A stretch of 5,449 bases of DNA from contig JAUSFR010000061.1 in the NCBI GenBank assembly GCA_030649775.1, forward strand, positions 1-5,449. The letters run 5' to 3'. Of the stretch, positions 1 through 5,355 are shown in pieces. The position numbers were made by a program, and so were the translations under genes. Within the stretch, counting starts at the first letter, position 1. Every line of letters starts with the position of its first letter. The notes under the pieces were generated by a model that searched no databases, was not told the DNA's origin, and saw nothing but the letters and a program-made list of their open reading frames with translations. Source of the stretch: a bacterium (GTDB lineage Bacteria > Patescibacteriota > Minisyncoccia > Phycocordibacterales > UBA10002).

Positions 1-474
1 GGGAAATTCTAACAGCGTCACCGCTACCCCTCCGTGTGTCTCCTTCTCCTCTATCTGTTTGTATCCGGCTTTCTTGAAACTGTGGAGTGACGCGAGATTA
101 TCCGCTTTGATACGCGCGCGAATACGCGTAAGCGCGGGGTGTTCCGCAAGAAAGCGCCGAGAAGCACGCGAGAGAGCAAGTGAGCCGTACCCCTTTCCGC
201 GGTGCGTCTTTTCTACCGCGATACTCACCTCGGCACTGTTCGTCTCCGTAGCGTCAAACCGAACCTGTGCCACAGGCTCGCCTTCTATTGTTTCGGCGAT
301 AAAAAGACTCGCCGAGGTGTCCGCGAGTTTCTTCGCGAGCCACTTTTCGTGCGCTTCAAATGGAATGGGCGTTGTGCTGAACGACACCTCCCTCACGGAA
401 GCGTCATTTCGAAGTTCAAAGAGAAACCGACTGTCCGCAACCGTTGCTTTTCGTAGTTGAAGATTCATATACAT
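1..474 (-). CDS. pseH: GNAT-family N-acetyltransferase, PseH-like (3' end cut by window edge)
   Basis: I translated this by hand; the frame is open from the start codon to the window edge with no stop, so the C-terminus is missing. It begins MNLQLRKATVADSR. Numbered from the ATG at 466-468, the GNAT acetyl-CoA pyrophosphate loop RGKGYG is at residues 90-95, after the beta-strand AEVSIAVE. The late GNAT motif N-x-x-S-x-x-x-F-x-K-x-G-Y spans 124-136. The N-terminal LRND...VRE segment resembles PseH and the GNAT proteins found with PseG. By family, PseH acetylates the 4-amino group of the UDP-altrosamine intermediate made by PseC. The start is ambiguous: an in-frame ATG at 472-474 lies two codons upstream with a weak GGA before it, and a stop at 493-495 bounds the frame. 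It follows the amidotransferase by about 25 bases, so it is probably co-transcribed. GNAT assignment is firm; the exact substrate is inferred from context. Confidence 0.85.
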   Translation of the reverse strand, partial: MYMNLQLRKATVADSRFLFELRNDASVREVSFSTTPIPFEAHEKWLAKKLADTSASLFIAETIEGEPVAQVRFDATETNSAEVSIAVEKTHRGKGYGSLALSRASRRFLAEHPALTRIRARIKADNLASLHSFKKAGYKQIEEKETHGGVAVTLLEFP

Positions 475-499
475 CTGGAATCCATTCTTGATTCACTTT

Positions 500-1675
500 T
501 CACTTCCCGAGCCCTTGCCCATACTCCCTATACTTCTTCACCAGTGAGTGCTCTTTACTGCGCAGAAGCGCGCCCTTCTCATCCGTCTGAAAGAGCGACT
601 TGTCGGTAAAGGAGTCAACGACCTTGTCAAACGCCTCCTGACTCATTCCCGAAAACGCGAGAAACTTTTTCACTCCGCTCCAAGGGTAGATGCCATCGTA
701 CTGTTCCACAAGACGCACCGCCTCGTCACGGGTTATTCTCCCGTTCCGCACGTCAAGACAGGCGTGGTCGGTCGCGCGTCCAAATCCGAACTTAACGAAT
801 TTGAGGTAATCGTGTACCGACTCAAGGTCTTCATCAAGATTTTCATAGTTGGTGTAGGTTCCTTCCACGGGACCGTCTTCCTTCACGCTAAACCCGAACT
901 TTTTCACGAGCTCCACTTGAGGCCGTGCGTCCCATTTGAAGTAATAGCCGAGAAAGATACCACGCACATTCGCTTCCGCGAGCACTTCGGCTGACGGATA
1001 TTTGTACGAAACCAAATCCTCTTCCGTGATACCCTCATACCCGACCATATCCTCAATGCGAAGTCCGAGGAGTCCTCCGAATTCCTCAAGCCATCTTCGG
1101 TCCAGCGCGTTTTTCATTCGCGCCGCCTTCGGGCCCCCGTACTCAAGCTGGGAATTTTCGCCCCAGATGATGAGTGGGATACGAAGCGCGACGGCGAGGC
1201 GTACCGGTATCGTAAAGATACCCAAGTGATTGGGCCACTCGTTGTCGCCCACTTCGGTAAATCCCCGTAGACACATCTTTTGGTACACGTGCGTATTCTT
1301 CTCAAACACCATAAGGTCACATCCGAACGCCGTTTTTATATTTTCCCGATTTTTCCTTCCGAGTGTATTCGCCGTCGTTGATTCAAAACTGACGAGCAAG
1401 GGGTTGAGGCCGTAGACCTTCTTCGCCATATACACCTGATAGTGACTGTCCTTGCCACCGCTCACCGGAATAATACAATCATAATTACCCTTATTCGCAC
1501 CTTTGTAGCGCGCGACAATATCGGTTTCAAATTCCTTCTTACGCGCCTCCCAGTCAATCGTGTTTTTGAGCTCGGCGGAACGGCACGCGTCGCACACGCC
1601 ATCCTCGTCAAAAAAAAGGTCGGGTTTGGTACTCGGCATCACGCACTTTTTACAGTATTGAAAAGGGGTACTCAT
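500..1675 (-). CDS. pseA: N-acetyl sugar amidotransferase (PseA/WbpG/WbuX family)
   Basis: This 391-residue protein is a PP-loop ATP-pyrophosphatase. Cys8-x-x-Cys11 and Cys28-x-x-Cys31 form a probable zinc site, and the signature PVSGGKDS (SGGKDS at 72-77) follows; this layout is typical of the PseA/WbpG family, and the length is normal. Enzymes of this family activate a sugar acetamido carbonyl with ATP and, using ammonia from a HisH/HisF partner, convert it to an acetamidino group, in pseudaminic-acid derivatives (Campylobacter PseA) or LPS mannuronate (Pseudomonas WbpG). Here hisH2 and hisF2 lie immediately upstream, as in those loci. The start ATG is 7 bases past the hisF stop and is preceded by a closely spaced GAAGG. 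No signal peptide or membrane segment is visible, so it should be cytoplasmic. The family call is very secure; pseudaminate rather than another nonulosonate as substrate rests on pseB/pseC/pseH. Confidence 0.93.
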   Translation of the reverse strand: MSTPFQYCKKCVMPSTKPDLFFDEDGVCDACRSAELKNTIDWEARKKEFETDIVARYKGANKGNYDCIIPVSGGKDSHYQVYMAKKVYGLNPLLVSFESTTANTLGRKNRENIKTAFGCDLMVFEKNTHVYQKMCLRGFTEVGDNEWPNHLGIFTIPVRLAVALRIPLIIWGENSQLEYGGPKAARMKNALDRRWLEEFGGLLGLRIEDMVGYEGITEEDLVSYKYPSAEVLAEANVRGIFLGYYFKWDARPQVELVKKFGFSVKEDGPVEGTYTNYENLDEDLESVHDYLKFVKFGFGRATDHACLDVRNGRITRDEAVRLVEQYDGIYPWSGVKKFLAFSGMSQEAFDKVVDSFTDKSLFQTDEKGALLRSKEHSLVKKYREYGQGLGK

Positions 1676-1682
1676 ACCTTCG

Positions 1683-2432
1683 TTATAGTCTAACTTCTAT
1701 ACCGGCTTTCGCCAATTCCTCCTTAATTCCACGAGGCGTAATCTCCGTATACTGAAACATACTCGCGGCCGAAACGGCCGAAGCGCCTCCCTTTTGTACA
1801 ACCTCTACGCAGTGACTCGCGTTACCGGCCCCACCACACGCAATCACCGGTAGTGACACCACCAAGGAAACCTCCCGCACGAGCTCTACGTCGTACCCGT
1901 CCATACAGCCGTCGTGGTCTATGGAGGTAAGTAGAATTTCTCCCGCGCCCATTTTTTGTGCCTCCTTTGCCCATACAACGGGAGAAAGTCCCGTCTGATC
2001 CCTTCCCCCGTCTATCATCACCTCGTATCCGTTCGCGGTTTTCTTCGCGTCAATGGACACCACGACACATTGACTCCCGAACCGTTTTGACGCTTCCGAA
2101 ATAAGCTTCGGATTCCTGACCGCTTCGGTGTTCAGGGAAACTTTGTCGGCTCCGAGCGAAAGGAGCTTTTGCACATCCTCCACACTCCTCACGCCACCTC
2201 CGACGGTAAGGGGCATAAAACATTCTTTGGTAATTTCTTTGAGAAGCTCCGGCTTAAGTCCACTCTTTCTGCCGTCAAGGTCAAGCACGACCATCTCATC
2301 CACGTCCCGCGCGTTAAAGACGCGCGCCGCGGCGATGAAGCTCCCGATATTGCGATGCTCGGCAAATTGCACGCTCTTGACGAGCCGAAGGTCCTTTATC
2401 GTGAGCACCGGTATCACTCTGGTCTTAAGCAT
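1683..2432 (-). CDS. hisF: HisF2: HisF-like (beta/alpha)8 barrel subunit for sugar amidation
   Basis: This 249-residue protein is full length for HisF. Barrel and phosphate-binding landmarks are present: TVGGGVRS near 76-83, GADKVSLN near 94-101, SIDAKK with Asp128, DGGRDQTG near 141-148, HDGCMDGYD near 173-181 and ACGGAG near 198-203. One catalytic position is changed. Histidine-pathway HisF has IPCLDVKDG with an essential Asp (Asp11 in Thermotoga), whereas this protein has IPVLTIKDL with Thr11. The second catalytic Asp (128) is kept. Loss of the first Asp argues against the histidine cyclase reaction and for an ammonia-channelling scaffold that partners HisH2 and the amidotransferase, as for HisF2 with WbpG. 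Its ATG overlaps the end of hisH by 8 bases with no clear ribosome-binding site, so translational coupling is likely. It is almost certainly not part of a his operon. Confidence 0.92.
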   Translation of the reverse strand: MLKTRVIPVLTIKDLRLVKSVQFAEHRNIGSFIAAARVFNARDVDEMVVLDLDGRKSGLKPELLKEITKECFMPLTVGGGVRSVEDVQKLLSLGADKVSLNTEAVRNPKLISEASKRFGSQCVVVSIDAKKTANGYEVMIDGGRDQTGLSPVVWAKEAQKMGAGEILLTSIDHDGCMDGYDVELVREVSLVVSLPVIACGGAGNASHCVEVVQKGGASAVSAASMFQYTEITPRGIKEELAKAGIEVRL

Positions 2433-3042
2433 AGTTCAAAAAATTATTCAGCACCGCAAGTCCGCTCTTTTGGCTTTTCTCCGGATGAAACTGCACTCCG
2501 AAAACCGACCCTTTTTGTACGGCGACAACAAACTCCTCACCATAGTTGCAGGTAGCCGACACCACCGCGCTGTCCTCGGGCACAAGGTGAAAGCTGTGCA
2601 CGAAATCAAAAATAAGCGGGGACACGTTTCTAAACAAAACGGCGTCCGCTGTGGGGGACACATCATTCCAGCCGATATGCGGAACCCTCACGTTTGCCTC
2701 ATCTACCTTAAATCGGCGCACCCGTCCGGGTATAAACCCCAACCCTTCGTGCTCGCCACCTTCCTCTCCCACAGAAGCAAGTAGTTGCATACCCAAACAA
2801 ATACCGAGGAGTGGCTTCCCCGCCTGCCGAACCTCTTCAAGCAGAGGGATGAGCCCGTACTCCCGCAGGTTCCGCATGCCTTCCCCGAACGCGCCGACTC
2901 CCGGCAAAATAATATGCGAAGCGCACCTGATTTCCTCTGCGTTCCTCGTCACGAGCGCGGGGACCTTGAGGTACGCCAGTGCATTTAACACCGAGCCCAC
3001 GTTCCCCATTCCGTAGTCTATGATAGCGACGGTTTTGGTCAT
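2425..3042 (-). CDS. hisH: HisH2: class I glutamine amidotransferase subunit
   Basis: This 205-residue class I (triad) glutaminase hydrolyses glutamine and feeds ammonia to HisF2. From the chosen ATG (3040-3042) the protein begins MTKTVAIIDYGMGN, the canonical HisH N-terminus. PGVGAFGEG spans 47-55. The nucleophile is Cys82 in GICLGMQLL, and the other triad residues are His186 and Glu188 in GVQFHPEKS. An in-frame extension to an ATG at 3087 would add 15 residues, but these are encoded by the inverted-repeat element and do not resemble HisH, so I reject it. The start codon is a junction product: its A is the last base of the element and its TG belongs to the flanking TGA. If the element were absent the gene would start with GTG overlapping the spsF stop as GTGA. 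The nearest good Shine-Dalgarno match (AAAAGGAG at 3065-3072) lies too far upstream and better suits a small upstream ORF. Confidence 0.93.
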   Translation of the reverse strand: MTKTVAIIDYGMGNVGSVLNALAYLKVPALVTRNAEEIRCASHIILPGVGAFGEGMRNLREYGLIPLLEEVRQAGKPLLGICLGMQLLASVGEEGGEHEGLGFIPGRVRRFKVDEANVRVPHIGWNDVSPTADAVLFRNVSPLIFDFVHSFHLVPEDSAVVSATCNYGEEFVVAVQKGSVFGVQFHPEKSQKSGLAVLNNFLNYA

Positions 3043-3137
3043 CCCGTAGTGAAAAATGACATCACTCCTTTTGGAGCAGGATGCCATTCTCTAATTAAGA
3101 CACTAGTGTCAGTTCTAATATACTTTTCGTGCGTCAT
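3039..3137 (-). CDS. Small 32-codon ORF inside E2 whose stop overlaps the hisH start
   Basis: An ATG at 3135-3137 opens a 32-residue frame, MTHEKYIRTDT... to ...SFFTTG, that stops at the flanking TGA (3039-3041). This TGA overlaps the hisH ATG as ATGA. A second in-frame ATG at 3060-3062 sits 2 bases after AAAAGGAG and would encode just 7 residues ending at the same stop. I recognise no family. An open frame this short can occur by chance; its interest is that it would carry ribosomes to the hisH start and restore coupling that the insertion broke. No good ribosome-binding site precedes the 3137 start: GGAG lies about 15 bases upstream. Confidence 0.25.
   Translation of the reverse strand: MTHEKYIRTDTSVLIREWHPAPKGVMSFFTTG
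3042..3062 (+). repeat. E2 terminal inverted repeat, hisH-proximal arm
   Basis: Read on the plus strand it begins TCCCGTAGTGAAAAATGA. It is the inverted partner of 3158-3178, with mismatches only at positions 10-11 (GA here, AG in the partner). Its first base supplies the A of the hisH ATG. Confidence 0.85.
3099..3110. repeat. Perfect 12-bp palindrome inside E2
   Basis: GACACTAGTGTC is self-complementary over all 12 bases and lies near the middle of E2. It could be a dimeric protein site or form a small cruciform. Its function is unknown, and a chance origin is possible. Confidence 0.5.
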
Positions 3138-3157
3138 AGTATTATTTTATTTCTCCA

Positions 3158-3178
3158 ATGTCATTTTCTACTACGGGA
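3158..3178 (-). repeat. E2 terminal inverted repeat, spsF-proximal arm
   Basis: Read on the minus strand it begins TCCCGTAGTAGAAAATGA, directly after the TGA stop of the spsF-like gene. It carries AG at positions 10-11, the version seen at the upstream end of E1 as well. Confidence 0.85.
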
Positions 3179-3910
3179 TCACGGTTTTTGCTCACACTCA
3201 CGATTAAGAGAGGCGACTTCAGGATGCGTGTCTAAAAACGCAATTGCCGACAGCGTGGGAATAATTTCCCCCTCCTCATAAAACTCGCGATAGATACGTT
3301 CCACAACGTCAAAATCTTCCTGATAATCCACGCACAGCCGATACGGACGGAGGTAGGATGAAGTCGCGACTATAGGTTCTCCAATAGTAAACTGATTGTT
3401 TTTATTCTGCCACAGATACGGAGTAACGTGTTCACGTTCGTAGTCTGCCGTTGCCTCCTTATGCGCGCGCGAAAGCGCGTTAAAACTAAAGACCTCCACA
3501 TCAAGTCCTCGCGGGAACGTTCTCACCGGATTGACGTTGCTCACGTAATCCACGCCACCCTTTTCAAACGCCTCTATACACTGGTCAATAAGGGCGGGGT
3601 CTATCAGCGGACAGTCGGAGGTGATGCGGATGATGGTCTCCGCTCCAAGATGCTTTGCGGTTTCGTAATACCTTGAAAGTACATTATCGTGCGACCCCCG
3701 ATAACAGGGAATGTTTTCAGACGCGCAAAACTTTAGAATCGCGTCATCTTCCGAATTTCGGCTTGTCGCGACGACCACGACATCCGCTTTTTTCGCGCGT
3801 TTACAGCGCGCAACCACATGCCACAAGAGTGGCTTTCCGGAAAGGAGCTTCATACTCTTTCCCGGAAGACGCGTTGACCCCATACGAGCTTGAATGAGTA
3901 TGGCCTTCAT
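3179..3910 (-). CDS. spsF: SpsF-type nucleotidyltransferase (CMP-KDO synthetase homologue)
   Basis: This 243-residue protein belongs to the SpsF group (COG1861) of cytidylyltransferase-like proteins. The nucleotide-binding signature QARMGSTRLPGK is at residues 7-18, followed by GKPLLWHV (25-32), VVVATSRNSEDD near 45-56, the metal-binding-type TSDCPLID (97-104), FPRGLDVEVF (132-141), EREHVTPYLW (158-167) and RLCVDYQEDFDVV (191-203). By fold it should transfer a nucleotide, probably CMP, to a sugar, but no precise reaction is firmly established for SpsF proteins in nonulosonate clusters. It is not the NeuA-like PseF (COG1083), although it lies in a comparable place and may do that job or make another activated sugar. 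Its ATG overlaps the pseC stop as ATGA with no evident Shine-Dalgarno, so translational coupling is likely. Its own TGA stop is the boundary of element E2. Confidence 0.88.
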   Translation of the reverse strand: MKAILIQARMGSTRLPGKSMKLLSGKPLLWHVVARCKRAKKADVVVVATSRNSEDDAILKFCASENIPCYRGSHDNVLSRYYETAKHLGAETIIRITSDCPLIDPALIDQCIEAFEKGGVDYVSNVNPVRTFPRGLDVEVFSFNALSRAHKEATADYEREHVTPYLWQNKNNQFTIGEPIVATSSYLRPYRLCVDYQEDFDVVERIYREFYEEGEIIPTLSAIAFLDTHPEVASLNRECEQKP

Positions 3911-5037
3911 AGGTTTTCAATAACGGCTTGTATCACCTGTCTTTGGTCTCGTAGACGTAAATCCGGAAAAAGTGGAAGCGATAGGACCGATTCGTAAAAC
4001 GCCTCGGCGCGGGGGCATAGGCCTTTTTGGTATCCGAGTCCTTTATAGTACGGATGCAGATACACGGGAAGGTAGTGCACCTGCGCTCCGATACCCGCCT
4101 CACGAAGTGCCGTAAACATTTTTTTGCGAGCGACTCTGCCCCCGCAGAAACGCACGGGGTAGAGATGAAGCGCGGAAACCGACGTCCCCTCCTTCCTTAT
4201 GGGCAAGGTCATTTTTGACGCGTAGGGTGCAAACGCTTGTTCGTACCGCAGAGCTTTTTCGTGTCGTTTCGCAATAAAAGTACGAAGCCTTTTCAGTTGA
4301 GAAAGTCCGAGACTTGCCTGTATATCGGTCATCCGATAATTGAAACCGAGCAGTTGCATTTCCGAGTACCAGTCGCCGTCCGCGGGGTGTTTGAACCGTG
4401 TCGTGTCTTTGGTAATGCCGTGCGAGCGAAACATTTTCATCTTTTCGTAATATACCTTGCTGTCGGTGAGCACTGCCCCTCCCTCCCCCGTGGTGATGGA
4501 CTTCACCGGATGAAAACTAAATACGGTAAGGTCGCTCGCGGTGCCTATGGGCTTTCCGTCAAAGGTAGCGCCGAGCGCGTGACAGGCATCTTCAATAAGA
4601 ACGACGCCCGCCTCTTTCGCGACCGCGCGAAGTTCGGAGAGTTTCGCGGGGAAACCTCCATAATCAACCGCCACCATTGCCTTGGTCTTGGAGGTTACCT
4701 TCTTTTGCACTTCTTTGGGGTCAAGGTTTCCGTGCTCGTCTACATCGGCGAAAACCGGCGTAGCCCCGAGATACAGACCGGCGTTCGCGGTCGCGGCAAA
4801 GGTTAAGGGAGAAGTGATGAACTCGTCCCCCTTCGTTAACCCCGCCGAAAAGTAGGAGGCATGCAAAGCCGCCGTACCACTTGAAAAGACCAGCGCGTAG
4901 TTCGCCCCGCCCTCTTTCGCGAGTGCGTGCTCAAACGCCTCAACCTGTGGCCCTTGTGTCAGAAAATCGGACTTCAAGACGTCCACAACCGCCTTGATAT
5001 CCGATGCGTTTATTGATTGACGTCCATAGGGAATCAC
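3907..5037 (-). CDS. pseC: PseC-like PLP-dependent sugar aminotransferase (DegT/DnrJ/EryC1 family)
   Basis: This protein is 376 residues from the GTG at 5035-5037 and begins with IPYGRQSI after the initiator, the expected start for PseC. DegT-family landmarks follow: SSGTAALH near 52-59, the PLP-ring Asp150 in IEDACHALGA, and the Schiff-base Lys179 in FSFHPVKSITTGEGGA. By family it uses glutamate to aminate the 4-keto sugar made by PseB, giving UDP-4-amino-4,6-dideoxy-N-acetyl-beta-L-altrosamine. An in-frame GTG at 5071-5073 would add 12 residues, but these are encoded by the element's repeat and overlap the GIY-YIG gene, so I prefer the shorter form. The GTG is a junction codon: G from the element, TG from the flanking TGA. 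Without the element the gene would start with ATG in an ATGA overlap with the pseB stop. Its own stop overlaps the next gene as ATGA. The aminotransferase family is certain; PseC specificity is supported by context. Confidence 0.92.
   Translation of the reverse strand: MIPYGRQSINASDIKAVVDVLKSDFLTQGPQVEAFEHALAKEGGANYALVFSSGTAALHASYFSAGLTKGDEFITSPLTFAATANAGLYLGATPVFADVDEHGNLDPKEVQKKVTSKTKAMVAVDYGGFPAKLSELRAVAKEAGVVLIEDACHALGATFDGKPIGTASDLTVFSFHPVKSITTGEGGAVLTDSKVYYEKMKMFRSHGITKDTTRFKHPADGDWYSEMQLLGFNYRMTDIQASLGLSQLKRLRTFIAKRHEKALRYEQAFAPYASKMTLPIRKEGTSVSALHLYPVRFCGGRVARKKMFTALREAGIGAQVHYLPVYLHPYYKGLGYQKGLCPRAEAFYESVLSLPLFPDLRLRDQRQVIQAVIENL
5034..5036. repeat. TGA flank of E1, downstream copy (candidate target-site duplication)
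   Basis: On the minus strand this TGA directly follows the last G of element E1, and its TG completes the pseC GTG start codon. The matching copy is at 5356-5358. Three bases alone are weak evidence for duplication, but E2 has the same arrangement (3039-3041 and 3179-3181). TGA could alternatively be a fixed end of the element. Confidence 0.6.
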
Positions 5038-5057
5038 CCCGTAGTGAAATTTTAATT
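5037..5057 (+). repeat. E1 terminal inverted repeat, pseC-proximal arm
   Basis: Read on the plus strand it begins CCCCGTAGTGAAATTTTA and pairs with 5335-5355 except at positions 10-11 (GA here, AG there). Its first base supplies the G of the pseC GTG start. Confidence 0.88.
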
Positions 5058-5059
5058 TG

Positions 5060-5329
5060 TTAAATCTTTTCACGATTGTTGTAAAAATATTCCTTTAACC
5101 TTCTTTTCAATAAACGTCTCCCTTGGGTAGTTTTGAAGTATCCCTCTCGACGTGTAGCGTCTGACTTTTCGATACATACCTCACAATATATCAATTTCCA
5201 CGGACGATACCGCTTCGTAGAAAGATTTAACCCTTGATTATGTTCTGTAAGACGTCGCTTAATATTGGCGGTATAACCAATGTATAGCTCACCATTCATC
5301 TTGCTCTGAAGTACATACGTACAGAACAT
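5060..5329 (-). CDS. Small single-domain GIY-YIG endonuclease
   Basis: This 89-residue protein is a bare GIY-YIG nuclease domain of the small UvrC-N-like/YhbQ type. The first motif appears as TYVLQS (4-9) and the second as LYIGYT (15-20). The catalytic-type Arg is at 25-26 (IKRRLTEHN), followed by STKRYRPWKLIY (37-48) and the metal-binding Glu62 in ATRREGYFKT. The C-terminus is very basic (GRRLLKRRLKEY). No separate DNA-binding domain, signal peptide or membrane segment is seen. Catalytic residues look intact, so the enzyme is probably active and cuts one DNA strand. It has no apparent role in sugar synthesis, yet lies between pseB and pseC inside paired inverted repeats, which points to a mobile-element function such as cutting target sites. 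No Shine-Dalgarno is visible before its ATG; the repeat is directly upstream. Its TAA stop lies 22 bases before the pseC GTG. Confidence 0.92.
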   Translation of the reverse strand: MFCTYVLQSKMNGELYIGYTANIKRRLTEHNQGLNLSTKRYRPWKLIYCEVCIEKSDATRREGYFKTTQGRRLLKRRLKEYFYNNREKI

Positions 5330-5334
5330 AATTG

Positions 5335-5355
5335 AATTAAAATTCTACTACGGGG
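5335..5355 (-). repeat. E1 terminal inverted repeat, pseB-proximal arm
   Basis: Read on the minus strand it begins CCCCGTAGTAGAATTTTA, directly after the TGA stop of the PseB-like gene, and ends 5 bases before the GIY-YIG start codon. It has the AG form at positions 10-11. Confidence 0.88.

Larger units (their letters stand above)
3042..3178 (-). mobile_element. E2: 137-bp inverted-repeat element without nuclease gene (MITE-like)
   Basis: The segment is bounded by 21-bp inverted repeats (3042-3062 and 3158-3178) that match at 19 of 21 positions, and flanked on both sides by TGA (read on the minus strand; 3179-3181 and 3039-3041). The outer core CCCGTAGT and the AG/GA asymmetry at repeat positions 10-11 are the same as in E1 at 5037-5355. 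The interior is AT-rich beside its neighbours and holds a perfect 12-bp palindrome and a 32-codon ORF, but no recognisable GIY-YIG remnant. The upstream TGA is the spsF stop codon and the downstream TG completes the hisH start codon. Removing the element and one TGA leaves a GTGA overlap. I infer a non-autonomous relative of E1, perhaps mobilised in trans; I know of no named family with these ends. A conserved regulatory hairpin is the main alternative. Confidence 0.75.
5037..5355 (-). mobile_element. E1: 319-bp inverted-repeat element carrying a GIY-YIG nuclease gene
   Basis: The segment is bounded by 21-bp inverted repeats (5037-5057 and 5335-5355) matching at 19 of 21 positions, with TGA immediately outside each end. 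The GIY-YIG ORF fills almost all the space between them, starting 5 bases inside one repeat and ending 2 bases before the other. The upstream TGA is the stop of the PseB-like gene; the downstream TG forms the pseC start. Deleting the element and one TGA gives GTATGATTCCC, a perfect ATGA stop-start overlap with pseC starting ATG ATT CCC. This reconstruction strongly suggests insertion of a compact mobile element. The insertion mechanism is unknown; a nuclease-driven, homing-like process is my inference. E2 at 3042-3178 shares the ends and the orientation relative to transcription. Confidence 0.82.

Noticed and set aside
59..460. 133-aa plus-strand ORF
   Set aside because: It lies antisense to the GNAT gene, whose minus-strand frame has clear RGKGYG and other family motifs; the plus frame has no recognisable domain.
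2128..2784. 218-aa plus-strand ORF
   Set aside because: It is antisense to hisF and hisH, both strongly supported by catalytic motifs; its composition (Ser/Arg/Pro-rich) is typical of a shadow frame.
3005..3020. Another copy of the repeat core (CCGTAGTCTATGATAG)
   Set aside because: It is the coding sequence for the conserved HisH IDYGMGN segment and lacks the CCCGTAGT core, an inverted partner and TGA flanks.
1683..3042. Histidine biosynthesis operon fragment
   Set aside because: Only hisH and hisF are present, HisF lacks the first catalytic Asp, and the neighbours are nonulosonate genes with a PseA-type amidotransferase.
3043..3087. 15-residue N-terminal extension of HisH
   Set aside because: It is encoded by element E2 and does not match HisH proteins; the protein's canonical start MTKTVAIIDYG is at 3042.
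3042..3178. REP/RAYT or IS200/IS605-type element, suggested by GTAG in the repeat
   Set aside because: No HUH tyrosine transposase is seen, and the paired long terminal repeats with TGA flanks do not fit that class; the GTAG match may be coincidental.
3042..3178. Rho-independent terminator between spsF and hisH
   Set aside because: The arms are about 95 bases apart, and no GC-rich stem followed by a T-run is present; the downstream genes belong to the same pathway.
5038..5073. 12-residue N-terminal extension of PseC from an upstream GTG
   Set aside because: It consists of the E1 repeat and overlaps the GIY-YIG gene; PseC homologues start at the IPYGRQ segment.
5037..5355. Group I intron with a homing endonuclease
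   Set aside because: The segment sits between genes, not within one, and is too short apart from the ORF to hold an intron core; it has inverted repeats instead.
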